Source: PWND01 sp964601515
Lineage (GTDB): Bacteria; Bacteroidota; Bacteroidia; Bacteroidales; UBA7960
Reading direction: 5' to 3'
Length of the DNA: 63,024 nucleotides
NCBI GenBank assembly: GCA_964601515.1
Contig: CAZRNU010000003.1
Span: 1 to 63,024, forward strand
Shown here: positions 26,278-34,850 of the stretch, piece by piece
Layout: the number at the start of each line of letters is the position of its first letter
Position numbering within the stretch: the first letter of the stretch is position 1
Translations under genes and position numbers: made by a program
The notes under the pieces: model-generated
What the model was told of the DNA's origin: nothing
The model's database searches: none
Seen by the model: the letters and a program-made list of their open reading frames with translations, nothing else

Positions 26278-27219
26278 ATGGAAAAAGAAAAAATTGTTAA
26301 TAACATACTTAAGCTTAAAAAAGAAAAAAATGCAATAATTCTTGCTCATTATTATCAGATTCCTGAAATACAGGATATTGCTGATTTTATTGGTGATAGT
26401 TTAGGTTTATCTCAGCAGGCAAAAAAGACAAATGCAGATATAATTATATTTTGTGGAGTTCATTTTATGGCTGAAACTGCGAAAATATTATCACCCGAAA
26501 AAAGAGTTTTTATACCTGATATGGAAGCCGGTTGCTCATTAGTTTCGTTATGTCCTGCAGAAGATTTTATAAAATTCAGACATAAATATCCTGACCATAA
26601 AGTAATTACTTATATAAATTGCTCCTCTGAAATAAAAGCTGTTTCTGATGTTATTTGTACTTCAAGTAATGCAGTCGGAATAGTTGAAAGTTTTGATAAA
26701 AATGAAAAATTAATATTTGCTCCTGATAAAAATTTAGGCAGCTATATTAATAATATTACCGGAAGAAACATGCTATTATGGGATGCAACTTGTGAAGTTC
26801 ATGATATTTTAAAAGTTGAAAGAGTTATAAAATTAAAGAATAAACACCCTAATGCTAAACTAATTGCTCATCCTGAGTGCAAAGCTCATATTCTTGAATT
26901 AGCAGATTATATAGGTTCTACTACAGCCTTATTAAACTATACAAAATCTGATAGTTGCAAAGAGTTTATTGTTGCTACAGAAACCGGAATTATTCATCAA
27001 ATGCAAAAATATTCTCCGGATAAGAAGTTTATTGTTGTTCCAAGCGAAGAAAATTGTTTATGCAACGATTGTCCATATATGAAAATGAATACTTTAGAAA
27101 AAATTAATAATTGTTTAGAATATGAAGTAAACGAAATTGTGATTAGTAAGGAATTAATGGATAAAGCGCGTAAACCTATTGAGAAGATGCTCAAAATAAG
27201 CCAAAAATTAGGTTTTTAA
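26278..27219 (+). CDS. nadA: Quinolinate synthase A
   Basis: 313 residues from the ATG at 26278; an upstream in-frame TTG (26269) is a weaker start. NadA condenses iminoaspartate and dihydroxyacetone phosphate to quinolinate for NAD synthesis. Seen: AIILAHYYQIPEIQDIADFIGDSLGLSQQA at the N-terminus, FCGVHFMAETAKIL, GCSLVSLCP, AHPECKAHI and the C-terminal CLCNDCPYMKMN, which together supply the [4Fe-4S] cysteines. No nadB or nadC is adjacent. Long AT-rich regions lie on both sides, so it is probably monocistronic. Confidence 0.95.
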   Translation: MEKEKIVNNILKLKKEKNAIILAHYYQIPEIQDIADFIGDSLGLSQQAKKTNADIIIFCGVHFMAETAKILSPEKRVFIPDMEAGCSLVSLCPAEDFIKFRHKYPDHKVITYINCSSEIKAVSDVICTSSNAVGIVESFDKNEKLIFAPDKNLGSYINNITGRNMLLWDATCEVHDILKVERVIKLKNKHPNAKLIAHPECKAHILELADYIGSTTALLNYTKSDSCKEFIVATETGIIHQMQKYSPDKKFIVVPSEENCLCNDCPYMKMNTLEKINNCLEYEVNEIVISKELMDKARKPIEKMLKISQKLGF

Positions 27220-27399
27220 CAAAGTTATTAACAAATTTGCAAGTAGAAATTGTAAATTTTCTTTAAATATCTGTAGAGTATTGTTATTTAAGTGATTTTT
27301 TCGTTTTATAAAAGCATAAAAAATGTAGTTATAATCGAAAAAAAAATACATATAATATAAAAATATTTATACTTTAGAATTTTACTAATTATTTTTTAG

Positions 27400-27434
27400 T
27401 AAATTTGGTTGGAAAATATAATTTTGTAATTTTG
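27400..27434 (+). promoter_or_regulatory. Three -7-like boxes upstream of the LytTR regulator
   Basis: TAAATTTG (27400-27407), TAATTTTG (27419-27426) and TAATTTTG (27427-27434) each fit TAnnTTTG within 35 bp, 60-95 bp before the regulator start. One is probably the real promoter. The A/T-rich context makes chance matches likely. Confidence 0.4.
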
Positions 27435-27493
27435 AGAATCTTATAATAGCTAATAATTAGAAAACATATACTTAAACTTAAAATCAAACAAAA

Positions 27494-28246
27494 ATGGGCA
27501 AAATAAAAATTCTCATCGTAGAAGATGAAAGCATTGTAGCAAAGGATATAATGGGAAGTTTGAAAAATTTGGGATACTCTGTTACAGGAACTGTTAGTTC
27601 AGGACAAAAAGCTATTGAAGAGATTGAATCTGAAAAACCTGATCTGGTTTTAATGGATATTATGCTTAAGGATAAAATGTCAGGAATTGAAGCAGCTAAT
27701 ATTATTAAGGAAAGATTCGGATTACCGGTAATTTTCCTCACAGCTTACGCGGATGAAAATACAATTCAGAAAGCGAAAATTATTGAACCATATGGTTATA
27801 TAATTAAGCCTTTTAAAGAAAAAGAACTTCAAACAACTATCGAACTTGCTATTTTCAAACACGAAAAAGATGAACAAGTTAAAAAAGAGAGAGATCTATA
27901 CCATTCTATTATAGAAAACAAACAAAATAAGGATAGTATCTTTGTAAGAGCTGATTATAGATTAAATAAAATCAACTTTGATGATATTTTTTATGTGGAA
28001 GCTCTTAAGGATTATGTAGTTATTAATACAAATGATAATAGCTACACAACTCATACAACAATGAAAGAAATGGTTAGAATTCTTCCTTCTAAAGATTTTG
28101 TTAGAATTCATAGGTCATTTATTGTTAATCTAAATAAAATTTTCAGTATAAAATATCCTGACCTTGTTATCGAAGGTAAAATGAAAGTTCTACCTATTGG
28201 TGGTCTTTACAGAAAAGAATTGTACGGAAGATTGAATTTGATTTAG
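27494..28246 (+). CDS. LytTR-family response regulator
   Basis: 250 residues. The N-terminal receiver domain (1-120) has acidic residues E10-D11, the phospho-acceptor D55 (LVLMDIML), T83 and K105 (IIKPF). A short helix-rich linker of about 20 residues follows. The C-terminal LytTR DNA-binding domain (about 140-250) contains IFYVEALKDYVVINT and FVRIHRSFIVNLNKI. Such regulators usually pair with a 7TM/5TM or His_kinase-type sensor; none is adjacent, so it is an orphan here. A strong terminator follows 20 bp after the stop. Confidence 0.93.
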   Translation: MGKIKILIVEDESIVAKDIMGSLKNLGYSVTGTVSSGQKAIEEIESEKPDLVLMDIMLKDKMSGIEAANIIKERFGLPVIFLTAYADENTIQKAKIIEPYGYIIKPFKEKELQTTIELAIFKHEKDEQVKKERDLYHSIIENKQNKDSIFVRADYRLNKINFDDIFYVEALKDYVVINTNDNSYTTHTTMKEMVRILPSKDFVRIHRSFIVNLNKIFSIKYPDLVIEGKMKVLPIGGLYRKELYGRLNLI

Positions 28247-28266
28247 TAAAAAAATTGATAAAAAAA

Positions 28267-28288
28267 AGAGGAACTAAACAGTTCCTCT
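28267..28288. terminator. Bidirectional terminator between the LytTR regulator and rnr
   Basis: Perfect 9-bp stem AGAGGAACT / AGTTCCTCT with loop AAAC, A-run on the left and a long T-run on the right. It serves both convergent genes. Confidence 0.88.
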
Positions 28289-28294
28289 TTTTTT

Positions 28295-30439
28295 TTATAC
28301 CAGCCCAAACTCTAAAACTTTATTGTAGATATCTGCTTTTTTGATAATTATATTAATAGTATCACCTAATTTGTACTTAGTTTTTTTGTTGTGGCCAATC
28401 ACTTGGTAATTATCCTCATCAAGATAGTAAAAGTCATCATTTAGATCGTTTAGTTTTATTATTCCCTCGCATTTACTTTCTTTTAATTCTACATATATGC
28501 CCCATTTGCTTACTCCGGAAATAACTCCTTCAAATTCTAATCCAACCTTGCTGCTTAAATATTCAATTTGTTTGTAAAAAATGCTGTCTCTTTCTGCTTC
28601 CTGAGCAAGTTTTTCCATATCAGAAGAATGCTTACATTTTTCCTCAAATTGTGCAGAAGGAAAAGAATTAGAGCCATTAAGATAAGCAAACAGCAATCTG
28701 TGAGCCATTAAATCAGGATATCTTCTAATGGGAGAAGTAAAATGTGAATAATAATCAAATGCCAATCCATAGTGACCAATATTATTTACAGAATATTCAG
28801 CTTTGGCCATTGTACGAATAGCTAAAGTAGAAATTAAATTTTCCTCTCCTTTTCCCTGGATATCTTCTAGAAGATTATTTAAGGATTTCGAAATGTCTAA
28901 TCTTTTATCTGTTTTTAGATTATAACCAAATTTTGCTACAAATTCTTTAAAAGATTGAAGTTTTTCAGGATTTGGAATATCGTGAATTCTATAAATAAAT
29001 GTTTTTGGTGTTTTATTATTTTCCGGCTTTCCTATATATTCAGCGACTGTTTTATTTGCTAACAGCATAAACTCTTCGATAAGTTTATGCGAATCGTTAT
29101 GTTCAACAACGTATGTTTCAATAGGCTTAGAATCTTTGTCGAGCCTAAATTTTATCTCTTTTTTTTCAAAGCTGATAGAACCGTTTTTAAATCTTTTTTC
29201 TCTAATATGCTTTGCTATATCATTCAATACTGATATTTCATTTTTAAATTCTCCTCTTCCGGAATCTATTATTTCTTGAACTTCTTCATAAGAAAACCTT
29301 CTATCTGAATTTATTATGGTTTTTCCTATCCAATAATTTAGAATCTTGTAATTTTTATTAATTGTAAAAACTACAGAAAATGTCAATTTATCTTCATTAG
29401 GCCTTAATGAACATAAACCATTAGATAATACTTCGGGAAGCATAGGAATAACACGATCTACTAAATAAATAGATGTAGCGCGAGAATATGCTTCTTTATC
29501 AAGTAATGTGTCTGAAATTACATAATGTGATACATCTGCAATGTGAACTCCTATTTCCCAATTACCTCTAGAATCCTCTTTAAGGGATATAGCGTCATCA
29601 AAGTCTTTTGCATCAACAGGGTCAATTGTAAAAGTAGTTATTTCCCTAAAATCTTTTCTTTTTTTGATTTCTTCGAAAGTTATTTTATCAGAAAGTTTTT
29701 TTGCTTCATCTTCTATCTTGTCGGAAAATGTAGTTGGTAAACCGTATTGCTCTAAAATTGCATTTATTTCCACTTCATTAACTCCAGGGTCGCCAAGAAC
29801 TTTAGTAATTCTTCCAAAAGGATTTTTTGCATTTTCCGGCCATTCTGTTATTTCGGCAACTACTTTTTGACCATCCTTAGCGTTATTGAAGTCATCTTTA
29901 CTTATAAAAATATCTTGTGGCATCGATTTTATGTCAGGTAGCACAAATGCAAAGTTTTTATGTGTTTTAAAAGTACCTACATAACTCTTATTCTTTCTTT
30001 CTATAATTTCTATTATCTCTCCTTCCAACTTCTGATGCTTTCTTTTAGGAAATAGTCTTACTTTTACTTTATCGTTATGCAAAGCATTCTTAGTATTGTT
30101 CTGTTTTATTAGAATGTCTTCGAGAAAGTCGTCATTTATTATATATGCTTTTCCTGTTTGCTTCATATCAACAGTACCTATTATGAAAGGTCCAATTTCC
30201 TTGAGTTTTGAAACATACTTAGGACTGATTTTGAATTTGCCTTTTGTTACTTCTATGATAACTTGTTGCGAACATAATTTATACAACACAGGAAGTATGT
30301 ACTTTTTGTTTTCAATTCCTATATCACCCAAAGCTTTTGCAATCTGCTTATAATTTAATTGAGCTTTATGGTTTTGTGAAAAAAGATTTGTAATCTTATC
30401 TATGAGTAAACTGTTTATTTGTTTTTTGTTTTTTGACAT
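28295..30439 (-). CDS. rnr: Ribonuclease R
   Basis: 714 residues. The N-terminal winged-helix and cold-shock RNA-binding domains (about 1-220) are followed by the RNB catalytic domain. The RNB domain has the acidic motif TIDPVDAKDFDDAISL (metal-binding Asp residues), GVHIADVSHYV, VDRVIPMLPEVLSNGLCSL and FTSPIRRYPDLMAHR. A C-terminal S1 domain spans about 635-714. It is a processive 3'-5' exoribonuclease that degrades structured RNA. It is transcribed alone, divergent from the DUF4175-like operon, and ends at the shared terminator. Confidence 0.95.
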   Translation of the reverse strand: MSKNKKQINSLLIDKITNLFSQNHKAQLNYKQIAKALGDIGIENKKYILPVLYKLCSQQVIIEVTKGKFKISPKYVSKLKEIGPFIIGTVDMKQTGKAYIINDDFLEDILIKQNNTKNALHNDKVKVRLFPKRKHQKLEGEIIEIIERKNKSYVGTFKTHKNFAFVLPDIKSMPQDIFISKDDFNNAKDGQKVVAEITEWPENAKNPFGRITKVLGDPGVNEVEINAILEQYGLPTTFSDKIEDEAKKLSDKITFEEIKKRKDFREITTFTIDPVDAKDFDDAISLKEDSRGNWEIGVHIADVSHYVISDTLLDKEAYSRATSIYLVDRVIPMLPEVLSNGLCSLRPNEDKLTFSVVFTINKNYKILNYWIGKTIINSDRRFSYEEVQEIIDSGRGEFKNEISVLNDIAKHIREKRFKNGSISFEKKEIKFRLDKDSKPIETYVVEHNDSHKLIEEFMLLANKTVAEYIGKPENNKTPKTFIYRIHDIPNPEKLQSFKEFVAKFGYNLKTDKRLDISKSLNNLLEDIQGKGEENLISTLAIRTMAKAEYSVNNIGHYGLAFDYYSHFTSPIRRYPDLMAHRLLFAYLNGSNSFPSAQFEEKCKHSSDMEKLAQEAERDSIFYKQIEYLSSKVGLEFEGVISGVSKWGIYVELKESKCEGIIKLNDLNDDFYYLDEDNYQVIGHNKKTKYKLGDTINIIIKKADIYNKVLEFGLV

Positions 30440-30458
30440 AATGTTAATTTAGAAAACT

Positions 30459-30492
30459 TTTGAATTTTTATTAAGGTGTGATAGTATCTTTG
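30459..30492 (+). promoter_or_regulatory. Promoter of the DUF4175-HATPase-ybeY-mnmG operon
   Basis: TTTG (30459-30462), 22-bp spacer, TATCTTTG (30485-30492), matching the Bacteroidota pattern. The start point near 30499 is about 45 nt before the TTG start at 30546. Confidence 0.6.
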
Positions 30493-30545
30493 TAATGCAT
30501 AATAATACTATAAAGATAAGAGTTTTATTATAAACAATAAAAACG

Positions 30546-33500
30546 TTGCAAAACTATAAAACACTTTTAGGGAAACTGGAAGAATTTATTAAGCGTTATT
30601 ATTTTAACAAAATAATATACGGATTAATTTTATTTGTTTTACTTGTTGGTGGGCTGTATTTATTTTTTAGTATTATTGAATATTTTGGATACTTAAGCAA
30701 ATATATAAGAGCTTTTCTGTTTTTCTCCTTCATTATTATAAACATTATAATACTCATAAAGTTTATTATAAATCCTATTTTAGGATTATTAAAAATAAAA
30801 AGGTCTCTAACTTATTATGAAGCTGCTGATATTCTTGGAAAACATTTTAAAAATGAAATTGACGATAAAATTGTTAATGCACTACAACTTAATGAAGTAC
30901 TACAAAATCAACAATCTGATATTGTAATCGCCGGAATAGAACAAAAATCCCAAAAACTATTGTTTTATCAATTTAACAGTGCCGTAAACTTAAAAAAGAA
31001 TTACTCGTTTTTACCAATAGTTTCAATGCTTATTTTATTTCTAGCTATTGGTATTTATTATGCTCCTGCACTTTTTAAAGATCCCGCTGAGAGAATATTA
31101 TTTTATGATATAAAATACAGCAAACCTGCGCCTTTTGAAATTTTAATTAAAAACTCCTCTCTTGAAGCATTTGTTAATGAAAGTTTCTTACTAGAAATAA
31201 AAACTGCTGGATCTAAGGTTCCTGAAGAAGTATTTATTGAAAGCGGTAAAAGAAATTTTAGAATGGATAAAAAATCAAACAACAGTTTTTCTTATCTTTT
31301 TAAAAATATTTCAAAAAATACTGAATTTTATTTAAATGGTGGTGGATATATTTTTGGACCATATAATATTAGTGTAAAAGTTAAACCTGTTATAAAATCG
31401 TTTAATGTTGCTATTGAATATCCTAAATATACCGAAAAAAGTAATGAGCAATTTATAAATGCCGGAAATTTAAGAGTACCGCAAGGATCATTGATAAAAT
31501 GGAATTTTTTCACTGAATTTGTAGATACAATTATTATTAATGGCAATGATCAGGTTTTCAGAGCAGAAAAGGTAAAAGAGGGGCTTTTCAATTTTGATAA
31601 AATTATTAATGAATCATTTAAATATAACTTATTAACCTTTAACGATGATAAGCTGCTTGGCGATTCTTTAAGTTTTTTTATTGAAATGATTCCTGATCGA
31701 TTTCCAATTATATCCGTTGAAGAACAAAGAGACCAAGTATTAATTTCTCATACTTTTTTTCGTGGTGTCATAAACGATGACTATGGGTTTTCAAATTTGA
31801 ACTTTTTATATAGAATCTTTAATTCGCAGTATAATCAATATGATAATGAATTTTTTAATTTAAGATCAATTAAATTCGACCCCAATTCATCTAATCAAAC
31901 TTTCTATTATCACTTTTCATTAGCTGAACTAGATATTAGACCGGGAGAAATAGTAGAGTATTTCTTTATTGTATGGGATAATGATGGTATAAACGGACCT
32001 AAAAGTTCTAAGAGCAATTTGTTTACTTTTAATTTGCCTTCATATGAAGATATGTTTGCTGAGACTGCAGCAAATGATCAGCAGATTATAAAAGAATTGG
32101 AAGAAAATAAGTTAGATGTGAAAAAGGCATTCGAAGATTTAGATGCTTTAAAAAAGTCAATGTTGGAATCAGATAAAGTTACCTGGGAGCAAGAAAACAT
32201 ATTAAAAGAAATACTTGAGAAAAAGGATGTATTAGAAAAAGCAATTAAAGATATAAGTGATCAAAGTAAGCAGAACGAATTGAAATCAAGCCAATTTAGC
32301 GAAGAGAACCAGAAAATTAAGGAAAAGCACGATGAATTACAGAGGCTTTTTAATGAGATATTAACTGATGAAATGAAAGAGTTATTTCAAAAGATTCAGG
32401 AAGAAATGGAAAAATTAGGGAAAGAGGAATTGTTTGAAAAACTTGATCAAATGCAATTTGAAATGAAAGATTTGGAAAGAAAGCTTGATAGAATGCTTGA
32501 ATTGTATAAACAACTTGAATTAGAAAGAATTTTAAACGAAACTATCAATACTGTCGAAAGAGCACTTGAAGAACAGCAAGATGCAATTGAAAAAAACTCA
32601 AACAATGCAAATTCCGAAGAGATTTTAAAAGAACAGAAAGAAGTAGAAGAATTATTTGAAAGGGCAAAAGATTTACTAAATGATTTTGAAGAGAAGAATT
32701 CTGAATTATCCAAACCTAATGAAACTGCAGATACAAAGCAGTTGCAACAGGAAATTGAGAAAAACATCGAAGATGCCTTAAAAGAAATAAAAAGTAATAA
32801 ATCTAAGAAAGCGAAAACACATCAACAAAGTAGCAAGGAAAATCTTCAAAATATGAAGAAAATGCTTGAAAAAATGCAAGAGGATCTATTTATGGATTCT
32901 ATGGCTGAAGATGCTAGAGCTATAAGGCAACTTATGGAAAATTTGTTGAAAACTAGTTTTAATCAAGAAGAAATTATTGCGCAAATTAAGGATGTTAATT
33001 ATAGTGATCCTAAATATGTTATATTTATTCAGCAGCAAAGAAAAATATTGGAAGATCTTAAGTTTGTTGAAGATTCTTTAGTAGCTATTGCTAAAAGGCA
33101 GATAATGGTTAAAGATTTCATTACACGAGAAATAGCAGAGATTAATATGAATGTAAAAAAAGCTCTTGACGATCTCGTTGAGCGTAGACGTAATGCTGCT
33201 AATTCAAGACAACAATTTGCAATGATGCATATTAATAATCTGGTTCTGCTATTGAATGAAAGCTTGCAGAATATGATGTCGCAAATGGAAGGGCAGAATG
33301 GGGATGGAAAACCTAGTAAGCAAATGGGAGATGGCGATAAACCATCAATGAAAAACTTGAGGGAAATGCAGGAGCAAATGAATAAAATGCTAGAACAACT
33401 TCAACAAGGAACACCTTCTAAACCGGGAGAAAGTGCTGAAGGAAAAATGTCTATGAGTGAAAGTCTAGCCAGAATGGCTGCAGAACAGCAAGCGATTAGA

Positions 33501-33878
33501 AATATGTTGAAGGAGATTGCCGATCAGTATAGCAAAGATGGCCTTGGAAATGAGGATTTAAATAATATTATATCAGAAATGGAACGAACTGAAATGGATA
33601 TCGTAAGAAAGAATATAAACCGACAAACAATACTAAGACAAGAGAGAATTCTTACGAGATTACTGGAGCACGAAAAAGCTGAGATTGAAAGAGAAAAAGA
33701 AGAAAAAAGGAGAGGAACTACAGCAAAAAATTCTGAAATTAGTAACCCGGAAGAAATTTTTGAGTATAATAGGAAAAGGAATAGAGAAATTGAAATGTTA
33801 AAAAGTTTACCACCTGGATTTAAAACATACTATAGAAGTTTAATAGAAAACTATTTTTTAAATATTGATACTGAATAA
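30546..33878 (+). CDS. DUF4175-like membrane protein with long coiled coil
   Basis: 1,110 residues. Two membrane helices near the N-terminus (about 20-45 and 52-75) and one near 150-170, then a large beta-rich, probably extracytoplasmic part (about 180-515). A long Glu/Lys/Gln-rich coiled coil follows (about 520-800), then Met/Gln-rich helices to the end. Proteins of this shape are common in Bacteroidota just upstream of an HATPase, ybeY and mnmG, as here; their function is unknown to me. The start is TTG at 30546, chosen because the helices follow at normal distance and no ATG precedes them. The next gene begins 3 bp after the stop. Confidence 0.75.
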   Translation: MQNYKTLLGKLEEFIKRYYFNKIIYGLILFVLLVGGLYLFFSIIEYFGYLSKYIRAFLFFSFIIINIIILIKFIINPILGLLKIKRSLTYYEAADILGKHFKNEIDDKIVNALQLNEVLQNQQSDIVIAGIEQKSQKLLFYQFNSAVNLKKNYSFLPIVSMLILFLAIGIYYAPALFKDPAERILFYDIKYSKPAPFEILIKNSSLEAFVNESFLLEIKTAGSKVPEEVFIESGKRNFRMDKKSNNSFSYLFKNISKNTEFYLNGGGYIFGPYNISVKVKPVIKSFNVAIEYPKYTEKSNEQFINAGNLRVPQGSLIKWNFFTEFVDTIIINGNDQVFRAEKVKEGLFNFDKIINESFKYNLLTFNDDKLLGDSLSFFIEMIPDRFPIISVEEQRDQVLISHTFFRGVINDDYGFSNLNFLYRIFNSQYNQYDNEFFNLRSIKFDPNSSNQTFYYHFSLAELDIRPGEIVEYFFIVWDNDGINGPKSSKSNLFTFNLPSYEDMFAETAANDQQIIKELEENKLDVKKAFEDLDALKKSMLESDKVTWEQENILKEILEKKDVLEKAIKDISDQSKQNELKSSQFSEENQKIKEKHDELQRLFNEILTDEMKELFQKIQEEMEKLGKEELFEKLDQMQFEMKDLERKLDRMLELYKQLELERILNETINTVERALEEQQDAIEKNSNNANSEEILKEQKEVEELFERAKDLLNDFEEKNSELSKPNETADTKQLQQEIEKNIEDALKEIKSNKSKKAKTHQQSSKENLQNMKKMLEKMQEDLFMDSMAEDARAIRQLMENLLKTSFNQEEIIAQIKDVNYSDPKYVIFIQQQRKILEDLKFVEDSLVAIAKRQIMVKDFITREIAEINMNVKKALDDLVERRRNAANSRQQFAMMHINNLVLLLNESLQNMMSQMEGQNGDGKPSKQMGDGDKPSMKNLREMQEQMNKMLEQLQQGTPSKPGESAEGKMSMSESLARMAAEQQAIRNMLKEIADQYSKDGLGNEDLNNIISEMERTEMDIVRKNINRQTILRQERILTRLLEHEKAEIEREKEEKRRGTTAKNSEISNPEEIFEYNRKRNREIEMLKSLPPGFKTYYRSLIENYFLNIDTE

Positions 33879-33880
33879 AC

Positions 33881-34378
33881 ATGGTTAAAAAGGAAAGAAA
33901 GCTTGTAGTAGCTGTTAATGAAATCGGAATACATAACATCGAGAGATTTGTAGAAGAAATCTGTGATGATTTTAATATTTTCAATTCCTATTTTGGAAAT
34001 ATTATGATGACAGTTTTAGAAGCTTCAGAAAATGCTTTCGTATTTCTTGAGGAAAAAGCGGAGAATAAAAAGGTAGAAATCAAGTTTTGGTCAGAAAAGA
34101 ATAAATTGGTATTCCAAATCAAAGGAAAGAACGAAGTTTATGTTAAGAAAGTAGATGTAGATAATATTACTATTGATAGCATTGACAATAATGAGTTTCC
34201 TGAGTCACACATGATAATAAAAATGTTAGCGGATGAAGTAAAAATTGATGCGAAATCTAATTCCATTACAATGATATTTTATATCAGCAGTATAAATTAC
34301 AATACAAGCATTCAAAGAGAAAAGTCTATTAATGAATATTTTGAAAAAGTAATAAAGAAAATAAAAACACATGAATAA
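33881..34378 (+). CDS. HATPase-fold ATP-binding protein (anti-sigma factor/RsbW-like)
   Basis: 165 residues. The whole protein resembles a small GHKL ATPase domain: IERFVEEICDDF..., the N-box-like MTVLEASENAFVFLEEKA, KNKLVFQIKGK, and SHMIIKMLADEVKIDAKSNSITMIFYI. Single-domain GHKL proteins often act as anti-sigma kinases, but no sigma factor or STAS anti-anti-sigma gene is nearby. The G-boxes are weak, so ATP binding is uncertain. It starts 3 bp after the DUF4175-like gene and overlaps ybeY by 8 nt, so it is in a tight operon. Confidence 0.7.
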   Translation: MVKKERKLVVAVNEIGIHNIERFVEEICDDFNIFNSYFGNIMMTVLEASENAFVFLEEKAENKKVEIKFWSEKNKLVFQIKGKNEVYVKKVDVDNITIDSIDNNEFPESHMIIKMLADEVKIDAKSNSITMIFYISSINYNTSIQREKSINEYFEKVIKKIKTHE

Positions 34379-34817
34379 AACTTCCGGAAAAATTAATTTT
34401 TTTTTCGAAGATATTAATCAAATAAAACTTTCTAAAACTGTTTTAAAAAAGTGGATCCGGCAGGTTATTAAAACTGAAGGGTCCACTTTCGGTTTTATAA
34501 ATGTTATTTTTTGTTCAGATGAATATCTTCTGGAAATGAACAAAAAATATCTGAAACACGATTATTATACAGATATAATTACTTTTGATTATTCTGAAAA
34601 CAGAGATTTGTTTACTGATTTATTTATTAGTATCGAAAGAGTGCATGATAATAGCAAAAAAGCCTCAGTAGATTTTAAAAAAGAACTAAACCGGGTAATA
34701 ATTCACGGAATTTTACATGTTTTAGGATATAATGATAAGAATGCTTTTCAAAAGAAATTAATGAGGGAAAAAGAAGATACATATTTAGAACTTCTTGAGA
34801 AAATTATGAAAGATTAG
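34371..34817 (+). CDS. ybeY: Endoribonuclease YbeY (16S rRNA maturation)
   Basis: 148 residues. The C-terminal metal-binding motif reads HGILHVLGYNDKN, where the classic form is HGxLHLxGYDH. The third histidine is missing, as I recall for other Bacteroidota YbeY proteins (HGVLHLxGYKDK). It is followed by MREKEDTYLELLEKI. YbeY processes the 3' end of 16S rRNA and takes part in ribosome quality control. It overlaps the HATPase gene by 8 nt and precedes mnmG by 33 bp. Confidence 0.92.
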   Translation: MNKTSGKINFFFEDINQIKLSKTVLKKWIRQVIKTEGSTFGFINVIFCSDEYLLEMNKKYLKHDYYTDIITFDYSENRDLFTDLFISIERVHDNSKKASVDFKKELNRVIIHGILHVLGYNDKNAFQKKLMREKEDTYLELLEKIMKD

Positions 34818-34850
34818 ATTTTAAATATTTTAAAGTATAAAAAGATTTTA

